From Dipteris shenzhenensis (Eukaryota; Polypodiophyta; Polypodiopsida; Gleicheniales): 64,000 nucleotides of DNA. The stretch is taken from the NCBI GenBank assembly GCA_047967505.1, contig CM106538.1; one strand, written 5' to 3'. The translations under genes and the position numbers were made by a program. Shown in pieces: positions 48,143-58,033 of this stretch. The number at the start of each line of letters is the position of its first letter. The stretch's first letter is position 1. Below the pieces are notes generated by a model that was given only the letters and a program-made list of their open reading frames with translations, was not told where the DNA came from and ran no database searches.

Positions 48143-48964
48143 ATGGAAGCAGAAGAAGGAGCTTCCAGGAGGGACCCTGGTGAATCAGGAGTCCGGCCGA
48201 CCCAGCAAGGATCGCGCCCAGTAGCTCACACTTTATCTGGCAGGATTGCATTGCTGGAGGATGCCTTGCAACAGTTGTTAGCGCAGCAATTACAAGCCAA
48301 CGCAGGGCAATCTGAACTTAGGAGAGCGTTACAGAGTATGTCTGCCAAACCTTCTCAAGAAGAGAAGGGAAAGGCTCCAATGGAACTGGAGTCTAGTGTC
48401 CATACGGTCGAGCCTAGGAAGGCTAAAGTGCCAAATATTGCGAATTACAGACCGGAAAAGTATTCTTGTCGGATGAACGACCGTAGCTCCGATGTCATTG
48501 AGACCTGGTTACACAAATGGGACGAGGCGTTCGCCATTTGTGAGATCAGAAATGACATCAAAAAGATCCGCGAGGCCACCCACATGTTTAGTGAGGCAGC
48601 GGATCAGTGGTGGATTAAACAACAAAAAGATGGCATAGCATCCACTACCTGGGAGGGGTTTAAAAGAGAGTTCACGAAACACTTCTTACCTCCTGACGAA
48701 GCATCCCGAGCTTGGGATCAATATAGGAACCTTCGTCAGAGAAATTTATCAGTGGCAGAATACACTGATAAGTTTCAAGAGAGTGTAATGAAGGTTGATG
48801 AACCCCTGCATCAATCAATCCAAGTGAAAGATTTCATATTTGGATTGAATGATCGAATAAAAATGGAAGTTCGGGCTAAGCACGCGAACACGCTAGATGA
48901 TGCAATAGCTATAGCCTTGAACTACGAGGATGCCAAGGGCAGCAAGCCAAGTGGGTTTGCATAG
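48143..48964 (+). CDS. gag: Gag of gypsy element 3
   Basis: 273 codons from ATG 48143 to TAG 48962-48964. The capsid-like domain includes VIETWLHKWDEAF, AADQWWIKQQKDGIASTTW, FTKHFLPPDEASRAWDQYRN and LRQRNLSVAEYTDKFQ, the standard retrotransposon gag signature. The same frame continues past the stop as a basic linker, meets a second TAG at 49037-49039 and then runs into the zinc knuckle and pol. Gag and pol were therefore one frame originally. Confidence 0.9.
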   Translation: MEAEEGASRRDPGESGVRPTQQGSRPVAHTLSGRIALLEDALQQLLAQQLQANAGQSELRRALQSMSAKPSQEEKGKAPMELESSVHTVEPRKAKVPNIANYRPEKYSCRMNDRSSDVIETWLHKWDEAFAICEIRNDIKKIREATHMFSEAADQWWIKQQKDGIASTTWEGFKREFTKHFLPPDEASRAWDQYRNLRQRNLSVAEYTDKFQESVMKVDEPLHQSIQVKDFIFGLNDRIKMEVRAKHANTLDDAIAIALNYEDAKGSKPSGFA

Positions 48965-49039
48965 GTCGGAACCCAGTATGGGTATCCGAAGAAATTTGGG
49001 TTTAAGAAGAAGTGGACTAGTAGAGGGAGTGGTTCGTAG

Positions 49040-52000
49040 CCGAGTGGTCAAGCCAAGCAGGCGAGACCGGCTGAAACTCCTAAACCAAGTACCACCATTG
49101 GAGTGAAGAGGAAAGTAACTCCAATGGCAGCCCGGGCTTGGTCTAAGTCTCCCTTGAACCCAGAACAAAGGGAAAAAGCGAGGAGAGAAGGCTTGTGCTT
49201 TGGTTGCCTTCAACCTCATCAGTGGAGAGATTGTCCACGTAATAAAGATCGTCGGATGGCTGAGATGGTGATCTCAGAGCAGTTAGTGACGAGTGCACCT
49301 GATAACATCCTATCTAAGCCCGCAGCAACGGGGTATACAGCCTTCAATGATACGGAGTTAATTAAAATGAAAGGGCAAGTGGCCAGTCATGATGTCATTG
49401 TGTTGTTTGACTCGGCGTCAACTCACAATGTGATTAACTCCAAGCTCGTGAAGAGGCTGAAACTAAAGACAAGTCCATCTGACTATGCGTATACAGTCAG
49501 GATGGCCGATGGAAGTTCAACTGAAGTATGGGACCAAAGGGTTACCCAGTTGGAGCTCCAGATTCAGGACTATGCTGAGAAGCTTGATTTTGAAATGACC
49601 AAGCTTGCTCATGCAGATATGGCCCTGGGAATGGCGTGGCATTCTAGGAAGAATCCAGCCATTGATTGGAAAAAGCACGTATATCAATTCAAGATGAATG
49701 ATGTGCTTTATGTCTTGCGAGGTGAAAAAGATATACCTCAGGGACCGTTGGTTTCCGTGATGGAAATCAGAAAGGCTCGAGTAGAGTTTTTGTACCTTTG
49801 CACAGCATCGGTAGAGGCGGTGAATGATTCTTCGACTAGCACTGATGTTACGCAAAGTGGTGAGCTGGCTAATCTTATAACAGAGGAGTTCTCTGAATGT
49901 TTCAGGGATGAACTACCTTATGGGTTACCTCCAGAGCGGAAAGTTCAACATAAAATTGAACTGATCCCGGGGGTAGAACCTGTAAATAGACCTCCTTATA
50001 GAATGAGTTTTGCTGAAGAAGCGGAGGTGCGTAGACAACTGGAAGAATACCTCAAGTTGGGGCAGATTCAACCAAGTTTCTCACTTTTTGCTTCGCCAGT
50101 GATATTAAAGAGGAAAAAGGATGATACGTTTCGCCTCTGTATAGATTACAGAGCATTGAATAATATCACTGTTAAGCACAGGTATCCGATGGCTCGGATT
50201 GATGATTTGCTAGATGCATTACATGGAGCCGTGATTTTCAGTAAGATAGATCTTAAGTGCGGCTATCATCAAATCCGGATTAGAGCCGAGGATGTGCATA
50301 AAACCGCTTTCAGGAGCAAGTTTGGTCATTATGAGTTTTTGGTAATGCCTTTCGGACTTACCAATGCTCCAGCGACCTTCGTCATGCTTATGAACGATTT
50401 ACTACGTCCGTATATCGGAAAGTTCGTAGTACATTTCATAGACGATATCTTGATATTCAGTAAGAGCGTTACTGAACATCGTGAACACTTAAGGATAGTG
50501 TTCAGTACTTTGAGGAAAGCCAGTCTTTATGTGAATAAAAAGAAAACTATACTCTGTATGGTTAGGCTTGAGTATTTAGGGTTCATAATTACTCCACAGG
50601 GGGTAGAAATGGATCCGAAGAAAGTGGCTGCGATACTGACTTGGCCAATCCCTCAGAGTCTGACCGCGTTGCGATCATTCTTGGGATTTGTCCAGTTTTA
50701 TAGAAGACATATCAAAGGATATTTCGGAATAGTATCGCCATTGACTGATCTGACCTCAGATAAAGTACCTTTTGTTTGGGGACAGAATCAACAGGAAAGT
50801 TTTAACACCATAAAACAAGCTGTGGTCACAGGACCGGTGTTAAAAATAGTTGATCCCCAGAAACCGTTGTTCCTAGAAACCGATGCAAGTGGCATTGCGG
50901 TAGGAGCAGTCCTCCTTCAAGAGGGAAGGCCAGTAGCCTTTGAAAGCAAGAAGCTTTCTCCCTCTCAAAGGAATTGGCCAACTCATGAATTGGAGTTGTA
51001 TGTAGTTATCCATGCTTTGAAAACATGGAGACATTATTTGTATGGTTCAGAGTTTTATGTGGATGTGGATCATGATGCTCTGAAATATTTTTGTAAACAG
51101 CCTGACTTGAGGGGCCACCAAGCTAGGTGGGCAGAGCTCATGCAGGAGTTTAATTTAACGATTCGGTACCGAAGAGGAAAAGACAATAAGGTTGCTGATG
51201 CGTTGTCTCGCATTATACACAACCTGAGTTTCACGGTATTAGAGAGTGCTCTAATGACCGAGATCAGAGAAACTCAAAAGGTGGACGAGTTTGTCCAGAG
51301 CTTATGGCCTAAGGCTCATGTGTTAAAACCCGGGGAAAATGAAAAGGATGACCTGGCATCCAGAAAAGGCCAAACTTATGCAAGATATACCATAAGGGAT
51401 GGTATGCTAGTTAGAAATGGCAAGGTTGTAGTACCTAGTCAGAATGATCTCAGGCAAAGAGTCATTCTACAATGCCATGATAGCCCGTGTGCGGGACATC
51501 CAGGAGTCGAGAAGACATATGATCTCGTGAAGCGAGATTTCTTTTGGCCAAAGATGAAAAAGCATATTCATGAGTATGTGACACGGTGTTTCTCGTGTCA
51601 GGTAAGTAAGGCCGAGCGGGTGAAGCCACCCGGACTTTTACAGCCCTTGGAAATACCACTAAGTAAGTGGGAGAGCATTTCCATGGGCTTTATTGTAGGG
51701 CTACCTGCAACACAAGGAGGATATAATTCTATCCTTGTGGTGGTTGATCGTCTAACCAAGATGGCTCACTTCATTCCGACTAGAGAGTCTGTTAGTGCCC
51801 CGCAAGTGGCGGATTTGTTCATTAGACATATATTTCGTCTGCATGGATTACCTAGATCCATAGTGTCAGACCGAGATGTCAGATTTACCGGTCATTTCTG
51901 GACAGCGGTATTCGAGACACTGAGGACTGAGTTAGGAATGAGTAGTGGGGATCATCTTGAGACGGATGGTCAGACGGAGAGAGTCAACCAAACTTTAGAG

Positions 52001-52549
52001 GATATGCTGAGGGCATATGTGTCATTGAGGCAACATACATGGGACAAGTGGTTGCCATTGTTGGAGTTTGCCTACAATGATAGGAAACATTCATCTACTG
52101 GGTTCAGTCCGTTTGAGTTGAACTATGGTTATAGGCCAGCCAATCCAACTATAGTTGGAGTACCTCAGAAAGTGCCTAGTGCCGCGAACTTTGTAGTTCA
52201 GATGCGGGAGATGCTAGCACTTGCGAGAGCCAATATCCGCCAGGCTATGAATAGAGCCAAGGTGTATGCGGATGAAAATCGGTCTATAAGAGTATTGGAA
52301 GAAGGAGAAAAAGTTTTTCTCAGAATTCCTTCGCACTCGAAGTCGTTGACTTCAAGAGAGTGTGCTAAGTTATGGACCGAGGAACAATGCAAATACGAAA
52401 TCGAAAGATACCCACGGTGTTGGTTGCATGGCATGGTCAGCCTCTATCCGAAGCTACCTGGGAATCCGTATATCAGTTGCGGAGAGTGTTCCCAGACTTT
52501 ATCATCGAGGACGCTGATGTCTGAAGAGGGAAGGAATGTTACGCTCTAG
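49040..52549 (+). CDS. pol: Pol of gypsy element 3 (zinc knuckle, protease, RT, RNase H, integrase; defective)
   Basis: Open for about 1,170 codons in the gag frame. Zinc knuckle CFGCLQPHQWRDC (49196-49234) is one residue shorter than the usual CX2CX4HX4C. Protease: LFDSASTHNVI, with DSA (49409) where DSG is usual. RT: IDYRALNNITVKHRYPMARI and catalytic FIDDIL (about 50434). RNase H: LETDASGIAVGAVLLQ. Integrase: H-H-C-C region (51477-51601), then GGC (Gly) at 51686 where the first catalytic Asp belongs, Asp at 51869 and Glu at 51977 with 35 residues between. After CAKLW (about 52370) the frame changes. The proper C-terminal tail (WHGQPLSEATWE...) is read in another frame, ending TGA 52522-52524. 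Confidence 0.9.
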   Translation, partial: PSGQAKQARPAETPKPSTTIGVKRKVTPMAARAWSKSPLNPEQREKARREGLCFGCLQPHQWRDCPRNKDRRMAEMVISEQLVTSAPDNILSKPAATGYTAFNDTELIKMKGQVASHDVIVLFDSASTHNVINSKLVKRLKLKTSPSDYAYTVRMADGSSTEVWDQRVTQLELQIQDYAEKLDFEMTKLAHADMALGMAWHSRKNPAIDWKKHVYQFKMNDVLYVLRGEKDIPQGPLVSVMEIRKARVEFLYLCTASVEAVNDSSTSTDVTQSGELANLITEEFSECFRDELPYGLPPERKVQHKIELIPGVEPVNRPPYRMSFAEEAEVRRQLEEYLKLGQIQPSFSLFASPVILKRKKDDTFRLCIDYRALNNITVKHRYPMARIDDLLDALHGAVIFSKIDLKCGYHQIRIRAEDVHKTAFRSKFGHYEFLVMPFGLTNAPATFVMLMNDLLRPYIGKFVVHFIDDILIFSKSVTEHREHLRIVFSTLRKASLYVNKKKTILCMVRLEYLGFIITPQGVEMDPKKVAAILTWPIPQSLTALRSFLGFVQFYRRHIKGYFGIVSPLTDLTSDKVPFVWGQNQQESFNTIKQAVVTGPVLKIVDPQKPLFLETDASGIAVGAVLLQEGRPVAFESKKLSPSQRNWPTHELELYVVIHALKTWRHYLYGSEFYVDVDHDALKYFCKQPDLRGHQARWAELMQEFNLTIRYRRGKDNKVADALSRIIHNLSFTVLESALMTEIRETQKVDEFVQSLWPKAHVLKPGENEKDDLASRKGQTYARYTIRDGMLVRNGKVVVPSQNDLRQRVILQCHDSPCAGHPGVEKTYDLVKRDFFWPKMKKHIHEYVTRCFSCQVSKAERVKPPGLLQPLEIPLSKWESISMGFIVGLPATQGGYNSILVVVDRLTKMAHFIPTRESVSAPQVADLFIRHIFRLHGLPRSIVSDRDVRFTGHFWTAVFETLRTELGMSSGDHLETDGQTERVNQTLEDMLRAYVSLRQHTWDKWLPLLEFAYNDRKHSSTGFSPFELNYGYRPANPTIVGVPQKVPSAANFVVQMREMLALARANIRQAMNRAKVYADENRSIRVLEEGEKVFLRIPSHSKSLTSRECAKLWTEEQCKYEIERYPRCWLHGMVSLYPKLPGNPYISCGECSQTLSSRTLMSEEGRNVTL
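52524..52536 (+). promoter_or_regulatory. Polypurine tract
   Basis: AAGAGGGAAGGAA directly before the 3' LTR, the normal primer for plus-strand DNA in LTR elements. Confidence 0.9.
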
Positions 52550-52997
52550 CCGAGGTAGCATGACCTCGGAAGAATCAGTCGACATTTCCCTTAAAGGATC
52601 TATCTCTGTAATATATGTGTTTGCGCTTCATGTAAATGATCGGGAGGGATTTAATGTCAAGGTCCTAGGTGAGGGCTGATAGCACCAGACTAGATAGATC
52701 TAAGACCAAGGGCCTAGTGCTAAGATTGTGCCTAGGGGCAAGGAATTAAATGCATCCCAAGAGAGGGGTGAAATGTTGCATTAGGAAGGCCCTATATAGA
52801 TGACATGTGGCATCTAGATCTATCTAGGGATTTGGGGTTTGCTGAGGCTAGAGAGAGAAGAGAAGATAATGATTCATGGGATTTTGTAACGTAGATCTCT
52901 GTCTGGCTCGTGAGCTTTAGAAAAAAGATGGCTGGGAGGAAATAAATGGTGCTACTCCCGTGATCTTAGATGAGAGAAAAACAGAGAGTGTTTGACA
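52537..52997 (+). repeat. 3' LTR of gypsy element 3 (461 bp)
   Basis: Matches the 5' LTR throughout except two substitutions and one extra A. It ends TTTGACA and is followed by the right AGAGG target copy. Confidence 0.95.
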
Positions 52998-53002
52998 AGA
53001 GG

Positions 53003-55148
53003 TCAACATGGGAACAGCTCCGATCTCTTAGAGCGCAAGATGGTAGTGTCAGGACAGATCCAGACGAGGTCCGGGACTTGGCGACAGATTCCTACAGATC
53101 CCTGTTCCAGCAGGAGCCCCCAGACCGTCGTGGCCGCCGATGCAGGGAGGAGGCGTGGAGGTATACACCATCGCTCGTGCAGCCTAGCATGAGTGAAACC
53201 CTTCTCGCCCCTTGCACCGTGGCAGAGATGCAGGATGCGGTGAGCGCTATTGATGGGCAGAAATGCCCAGGTGAGGATGGGCTCTTTAGAGCTTTCTTCA
53301 CCACCTTCTGGGAGCAGGTCCACCAGCCCTTGCTCGCAGCCTTCCAGGATATCTTCTCTTGCGGACAGATGCCAGAGAGCCTTGCGACAGGCTTGATTTG
53401 CCTCATCTCCAAAGGGGGGGACCGTCAGGAGATCAGACAGTGGCGCCCTATCACCCTCCTCCCGACTGCCTATAAAATCCTCGCCAAGATGATCAGTAGC
53501 CGCATCCGCCCCCTGCTACATGACTTGATCCATGACACCCAGATTGGTTTTGTCCAAGATCGCAGCATTTTGGACAACATTTTCACATTCTCAGAGGCGA
53601 CAGAGTGGGCCCAGCACAGTGGCCAGCACCTTGCCATACTCCTTCTTGACTTTGAGAAGGTGTACGACAGGATAGACTGGTCCTTCTTGGAAGGTACACT
53701 CTCTCGGTTCGGTTTCCCGGACGAGTGGATCAGAGGTATTGCTAGTCTCTACAGATCGGCCTCTAGCCGGGTTATCATCAGCGGCAGGATGGGGGAGAGA
53801 TTCACCCTCAAGCGCTCGGTGCGTCAGGCTGCCCGCTTGCGCCCTATCTCTTCCTATTTTTTGCGGAGGCCATGACTCACTTCCTACGAGCCCGTACCAC
53901 TGGTCTTCGAGGGATGCGCCTCCCTATTCGGGACGATGCAGAACTTCTGGACTCCGAGTATGCACACGACATGGCCCTGTATGTGCAAGATGATATCGAG
54001 TCACTGGAGCGAGTGAGACTGTCTTTAGAGGTTTTTTGCCTAGCCGCTGGGGCGAAATCAACTGGCATAAGTCAGTTGGTTTTCTTACGGTTCCGGGAGC
54101 CAGCTCACAGTGGGGTATTTTCCTGGGGTTTCGTTGGATCCCTAGAGGACAGACGACACATTACCTGGGATTCTAGGTAGGTCTGGATATCACGCCGGCT
54201 CAGTAGTTCTTACCGGTCCTAGTCTCCATACAATGGAAGCTAGCCTTCTGGAGCACGGCTCGGCTATCTTTGGCAGGCAGGGCCCTTGTGGTCAATCAGG
54301 TCCTTCTTGCCACCGCTTGGTACGTGGCATCTTGCTGGTGTTTCTCGAGATCGTGTGTAGCCCAGCTGAGGAGACTGGTGCGGAACTTTCTTTGATCTGG
54401 CTCAAATGGTTCTGGCACCACCAGAGCCCGGGTCGCCTGGCAGAAGGTCATTCTCCCCCAAACAGAGGGCGGTCTTGGCATCATACATCCAGAACTGCAG
54501 AGTGAGGCATTACTTGGCAAGTTAGTCATCCGAGGGCTGCACCTGAGCTAGGACCGGTCACTTGGGGAGCCGTTTGCTGGTGCAGCACCAAGATGGGACA
54601 TCACTTGGCTTATGAGTTCTCTAGGCAGGATCCAGTTTCCTTCATCACGCAGGCCACTTGGGCATACATGGACAGCTTTCCTTGGCATCTGACAGAGATA
54701 GATGCAGGAGCGATGACTCGGCACCCAGTTTGGAAGATCATAGGGAGTATTGTAGGCTGGCATATCTGGACTTCCAGATGCACGTAGACCTTAGGAGATC
54801 AGGCTTCGTCTGCTACTTAGACCCTAGCGGAACGATCATTCACACGCTCAAGGGTCAGTGGGATCAGATTCAGGGGGAGTCTCGGGCAGGGAAGGAGAAG
54901 AGACGGCGCTTCCTTCGCGACTGGGACCATAAAGAGCTGTTCTTCCAGCACTCTGCTCAGAGTCTTCAGTGGCATTACTCCCCCCCACCGTGGCTGTTTG
55001 TCCACACTCCGATGATTATGCCCTGAGAGGCTTGTAATTATTTTGTTACCACGGGCTGTATCCGTTTTGTGATTACAGCTCGCTGGCCTTTAGGCCCTCT
55101 TGTACTCTCGTTTTCAAGCAATATAACTAGCACTACTTTTTGCGAAAA
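53003..55148 (+). pseudogene. LINE B ORF2, reverse transcriptase and C-terminal region
   Basis: Continues from 46598. RT blocks: KCPGEDGLFRAFFTTFWEQV, GLICLISKGGDR, WRPITLLPTAYKILAKM, DTQIGFVQDRSILDNIFTFS, LLLDFEKVYDRIDWSFLEGT. A single missing G near 53829 (CAGGCTGCC where CAGGGCTGCC would give VRQGCPLAPYLF) shifts the frame. The catalytic block reads SEYAHDMALY, so FADD has become YAHD. The C-terminal region continues with several stops to the 3' end at 55148. Confidence 0.85.
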
Positions 55149-55163
55149 CAAAGTGATCGGCGG
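55149..55163. repeat. Right target-site duplication of LINE B (15 bp)
   Basis: Exact copy of 42901-42915, following the LINE B 3' end. Confidence 0.92.
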
Positions 55164-56562
55164 TCTCCACTGAGACACTAAATTCCTGCAACCCCCTTTT
55201 GGGATAAGATGAATGAGGCACTCAATAAGTGAGTTTCGCATCTCACCCAAGTCCCAAACACACTGCAGGACTGAGGTAATGTGATGCCCAATCTGATCCC
55301 AAAATGAAATAAGGAAAGAAGGTGTAAGCCCATCTGAACCAAGGCACTTCCCCTTGTGAAGGGCAAAGAGAGCAGCCATGAACTCTATGTTGGTGAATGG
55401 TACATCAAGTGAGACTATCATATCTCCAGTCACCGACATAGGTAAGTGCTGCCAAATAACAACTCAAGCATCATCTTTGGCCTGAGTGTCAGTATCTGTT
55501 GTAAGAAGGGAGGCATAGAAATCTGTGGCTACCCGCAAGACGATATTTGGATGTGTCTGTAAAACCCAGTCAGAGTCAACAAGCTATGAAACGCTCTCCT
55601 TCCTATGTCTGGGGCCAAGAGTAGAGAAGAACTGCTTGTTGACCCTACCTCCCGTCTGAGTCAAAATGACTCCCTAACATGACATGCATACTCTGCTCTC
55701 TGATCTGACAATGACTGCTGCTGAGCCCTTGCTGCAGCAAGGTGCTCCTGTTGAACCCAAGCATCTGTAGGCCTCTTTTGCTCTTCCCTCCAAAGAGAAG
55801 CCAACCGTTGGCGGATACCTATCTCTCGCTTGAGGATCTTACCTCTCCTACTGATCCGAGCAACTGAGTGATAAAAGTCAACGGGGAAAGCTGCTCATCG
55901 TGCATGTGAGATACCCAAGTCTGCAACACTGCCTCTGTAAATTCCCACAGACAAAAGAGGTGGTAGGGAAGGTGGTTTACATTCCCTAGAGAGAGCAGCT
56001 TGGAATGCTTTCCTTTTTCAGAACAATGGCAGAGATGCTTGACATGATGATGCTTTCCACACTCAGCTGGAATCACTCATGTTTTCTTGGTCGAACAGGA
56101 GGTTGCAGAAGCCTATCCATGCAAGGATTGACAGATTTTACATGGATAATTGGGCTCTCGACAGAGGTGGGACAATATGCATTACACCTGGGGTGTCCAC
56201 TTCAGATCATTTTCCAGTTGTTCTGTTTGTTTCAGATCCTCATGTGAAGAGTCGCTCTGCTAGTATCAAGATATGTTGAAATCACCCCCAATGATCCAAG
56301 ACTCTGCAATGCATGACCAAGAAAGCAACTCCTTCCCTAGAAGGACACGGTCCCCTCTTGAATTCGGGACATAGAGGTTTAAGAAACCAACCTGACGCCC
56401 ACCAATCAAAAGAATGATCCACTGAGCTCTAGAGGGAACTATGATCCCATGTCCAACGACCAAAGGAAGCATTGAAGAAGAAAAAAAAATGCAATGGCTC
56501 TCCTTTTTTATCGGAGTCCACCACAGGTTTGAGGTGGCACTTTTAGCCTCAACCTTGGTCAT
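55164..56562 (-). mobile_element. LINE C, 5' part (endonuclease and RT N-terminal half)
   Basis: Minus order: endonuclease N-terminal half (56562-56278), an inverted segment (about 55976-56277), linker (55970-55450) and RT N-terminal half (55439-55164) with ALHKGKCLGSDGLTPSFLIS and HLIPKGGCRNLVSQWRP. It meets LINE E at about 56565 with no ORF1, so the copy is 5'-truncated or cut by LINE E. The closest relative in the window is LINE F. Confidence 0.8.
55976..56277 (+). pseudogene. Inverted endonuclease segment inside LINE C
   Basis: Plus-strand frame reads SLERAAWNAFLF, FSWSNRRLQKPIHARIDRFY, NWALDRGGTICITPGVSTSD and HFPVVLFV, the second half of a LINE endonuclease. The neighbouring first half (ending ESWIIGGDFN, 56290-) and the RT are on the minus strand. 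The segment therefore belongs between them but is flipped. Confidence 0.8.
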
Positions 56563-57145
56563 TTACTAGCTATTCTCTCCGTCACTCCATCTGTATAGCT
56601 CTGTGAGAGGCGTAGGCGACAAGATCCATCTGAACGACGACTCCCATAGTCTGCCCGTGTGGGGGATGCTCCTGAGAAGCCTGCGCTGCATCAAGAGCTT
56701 CCAGGGTTCCATGCCTAGTGTGAGACCTCGTACTATCAGCTTACCCATGAGGGCCTTGCTCTACATCTCAGGATCAATGATGCCGAGGTCCCCCTGGGCT
56801 AGTGGCGAAATCACAGTTTGCCACGCCATCTTGGATCTGGTATTCCGGGTGCCATTCGAACTTACCCAAAGGAAATTACATACCAGTCGCCTGAGTTGCC
56901 CCATGAAGCCCGTGTGAAAACACTAGCAAGAGGCTATGTACTAGATTGTGGTGAGGAGTAACTGGTTCACCACTAGAGCAATGCCTGCTAGAGAGAGTTT
57001 GGCCCAGCTCCAGTAAAAAAGCTTTCACCACACACTCTCCAAGATTGGGGCTATCTGTTGCTCCGTTGAGATATCAATGCTCACTTGGCACATGAGGTAC
57101 CTTGCATTGTCTGCCCTTGCAAGATCCATCTGAAGCCATTTCTCC

Positions 57146-58033
57146 CTAATCTTTAGTGGTTATAAGGAAGCCCACTGATTTGGACCAATTGATCCTAGCA
57201 TCCGAAGCTATACAATATGTAGCCAGGGTCCTCCTAACCGCCTCTAGGCTTTCTGCAGAGCCCTTCACATACAATGCTTTGTCGTCTGCAAACTCTGAGT
57301 CCACAACAGCTCCTCCTCTAGCCAAAGTGGAAGTCTCATCCCTGTGAAGTCCGTGGCATGTGAGCACAAGAATAACCCAAATCCTTAGCCACAAAAAGAA
57401 ATAGAAAAGGGTTGAGGGGGCAGCCTTGACGAACAGAGTGGGAGAGAGAGAAGGCATCGCATGTGTGACCAGAAATAAGCATCTGATTGGAACAACTTGC
57501 ATAAAGGGCCGAAACCCCTCTGATCCATATATAGGAGAAGTCCAACTGTTGCATAGTGCCCTCCAGGAAGGGCCACTCCACCCTGTCATACGCCTTCTTG
57601 AAATCCAAGAGTAGGATAGTCAGAGGCTAGACTTCTTATGGGCCCAGTCAAGAACCTTCCAAAAAGAAAATGTTGTCCAAGATACAATGTTCTTGGACAA
57701 ACCCTGTCTGAGTGTCATGGACGATGTCCACCAAATTCGGCCGCAGAGGCACAGACTAAAGACCTTAGCTAAGCTCTTGTAGGTTGTGTCCAGCAAGGTG
57801 ATTGGTCTCCGTTGACATAGGTCTGCCGCTCTGTCGCCGTCTTTTGGGATCAAACAAATCCACCCTCTCCTCAAGGATTGAGGGAGTAAGCTTATGTCAA
57901 AGGTTTCCTTAAAAGCGTGTTGGACAGGGGTAAAAATATGCTCCTCGAAACACCTGAAGAAGGTCGGTGCCAGGCCCATCCTCTCCCAAGCAATTCTGCA
58001 ATGGAAGTGCCTACAAAGCCTATGAGAGCTCAT
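57146..58033 (-). pseudogene. LINE E reverse transcriptase remnant
   Basis: Blocks in alternate frames: RRGWICLIPKDGDRA and RRPITLLDTTYKSLAKVFS (58033-57770), MDFKKAYDRVEWPFLEGTMQ (57608-57549), SVRQGCPLNPFLFLFVAK (about 57440-57390), catalytic DSEFADDKALYV (about 57305-57270) and ARINWSKSVGFL (about 57195-57160). FADD is intact. At least three frame changes. Confidence 0.85.

Larger units (their letters stand above)
46599..52997 (+). mobile_element. Ty3/gypsy LTR retrotransposon 3, complete and young but coding-defective
   Basis: 5' LTR 46599-47058, primer-binding site 47061-47072, leader about 1.08 kb, gag from 48143, pol to about 52524, polypurine tract 52524-52536, 3' LTR 52537-52997 and a 5-bp target duplication. 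Domain order protease, RT, RNase H, integrase is Ty3/gypsy, and a degraded C-terminal chromo-like tail suggests the chromovirus side. The LTRs differ by two substitutions and a one-base indel, so insertion is recent. The coding region has two in-frame stops, an integrase active-site change and a C-terminal deletion. Confidence 0.95.
42916..55148 (+). mobile_element. LINE B, full-length plant L1-type element (interrupted by a gypsy element)
   Basis: Bounded by the 15-bp duplication. It has a C-rich 5' UTR (42940-43500), ORF1 from 43506, ORF2 endonuclease from 45401, and RT continuing at 53003 after the 6.4-kb gypsy insertion. The 3' end GCGAAAA meets the right duplication. Apart from the insert it is about 5.8 kb, a typical full length. 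It is less decayed than LINE A, C, E and F but has several frame breaks. Confidence 0.9.
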
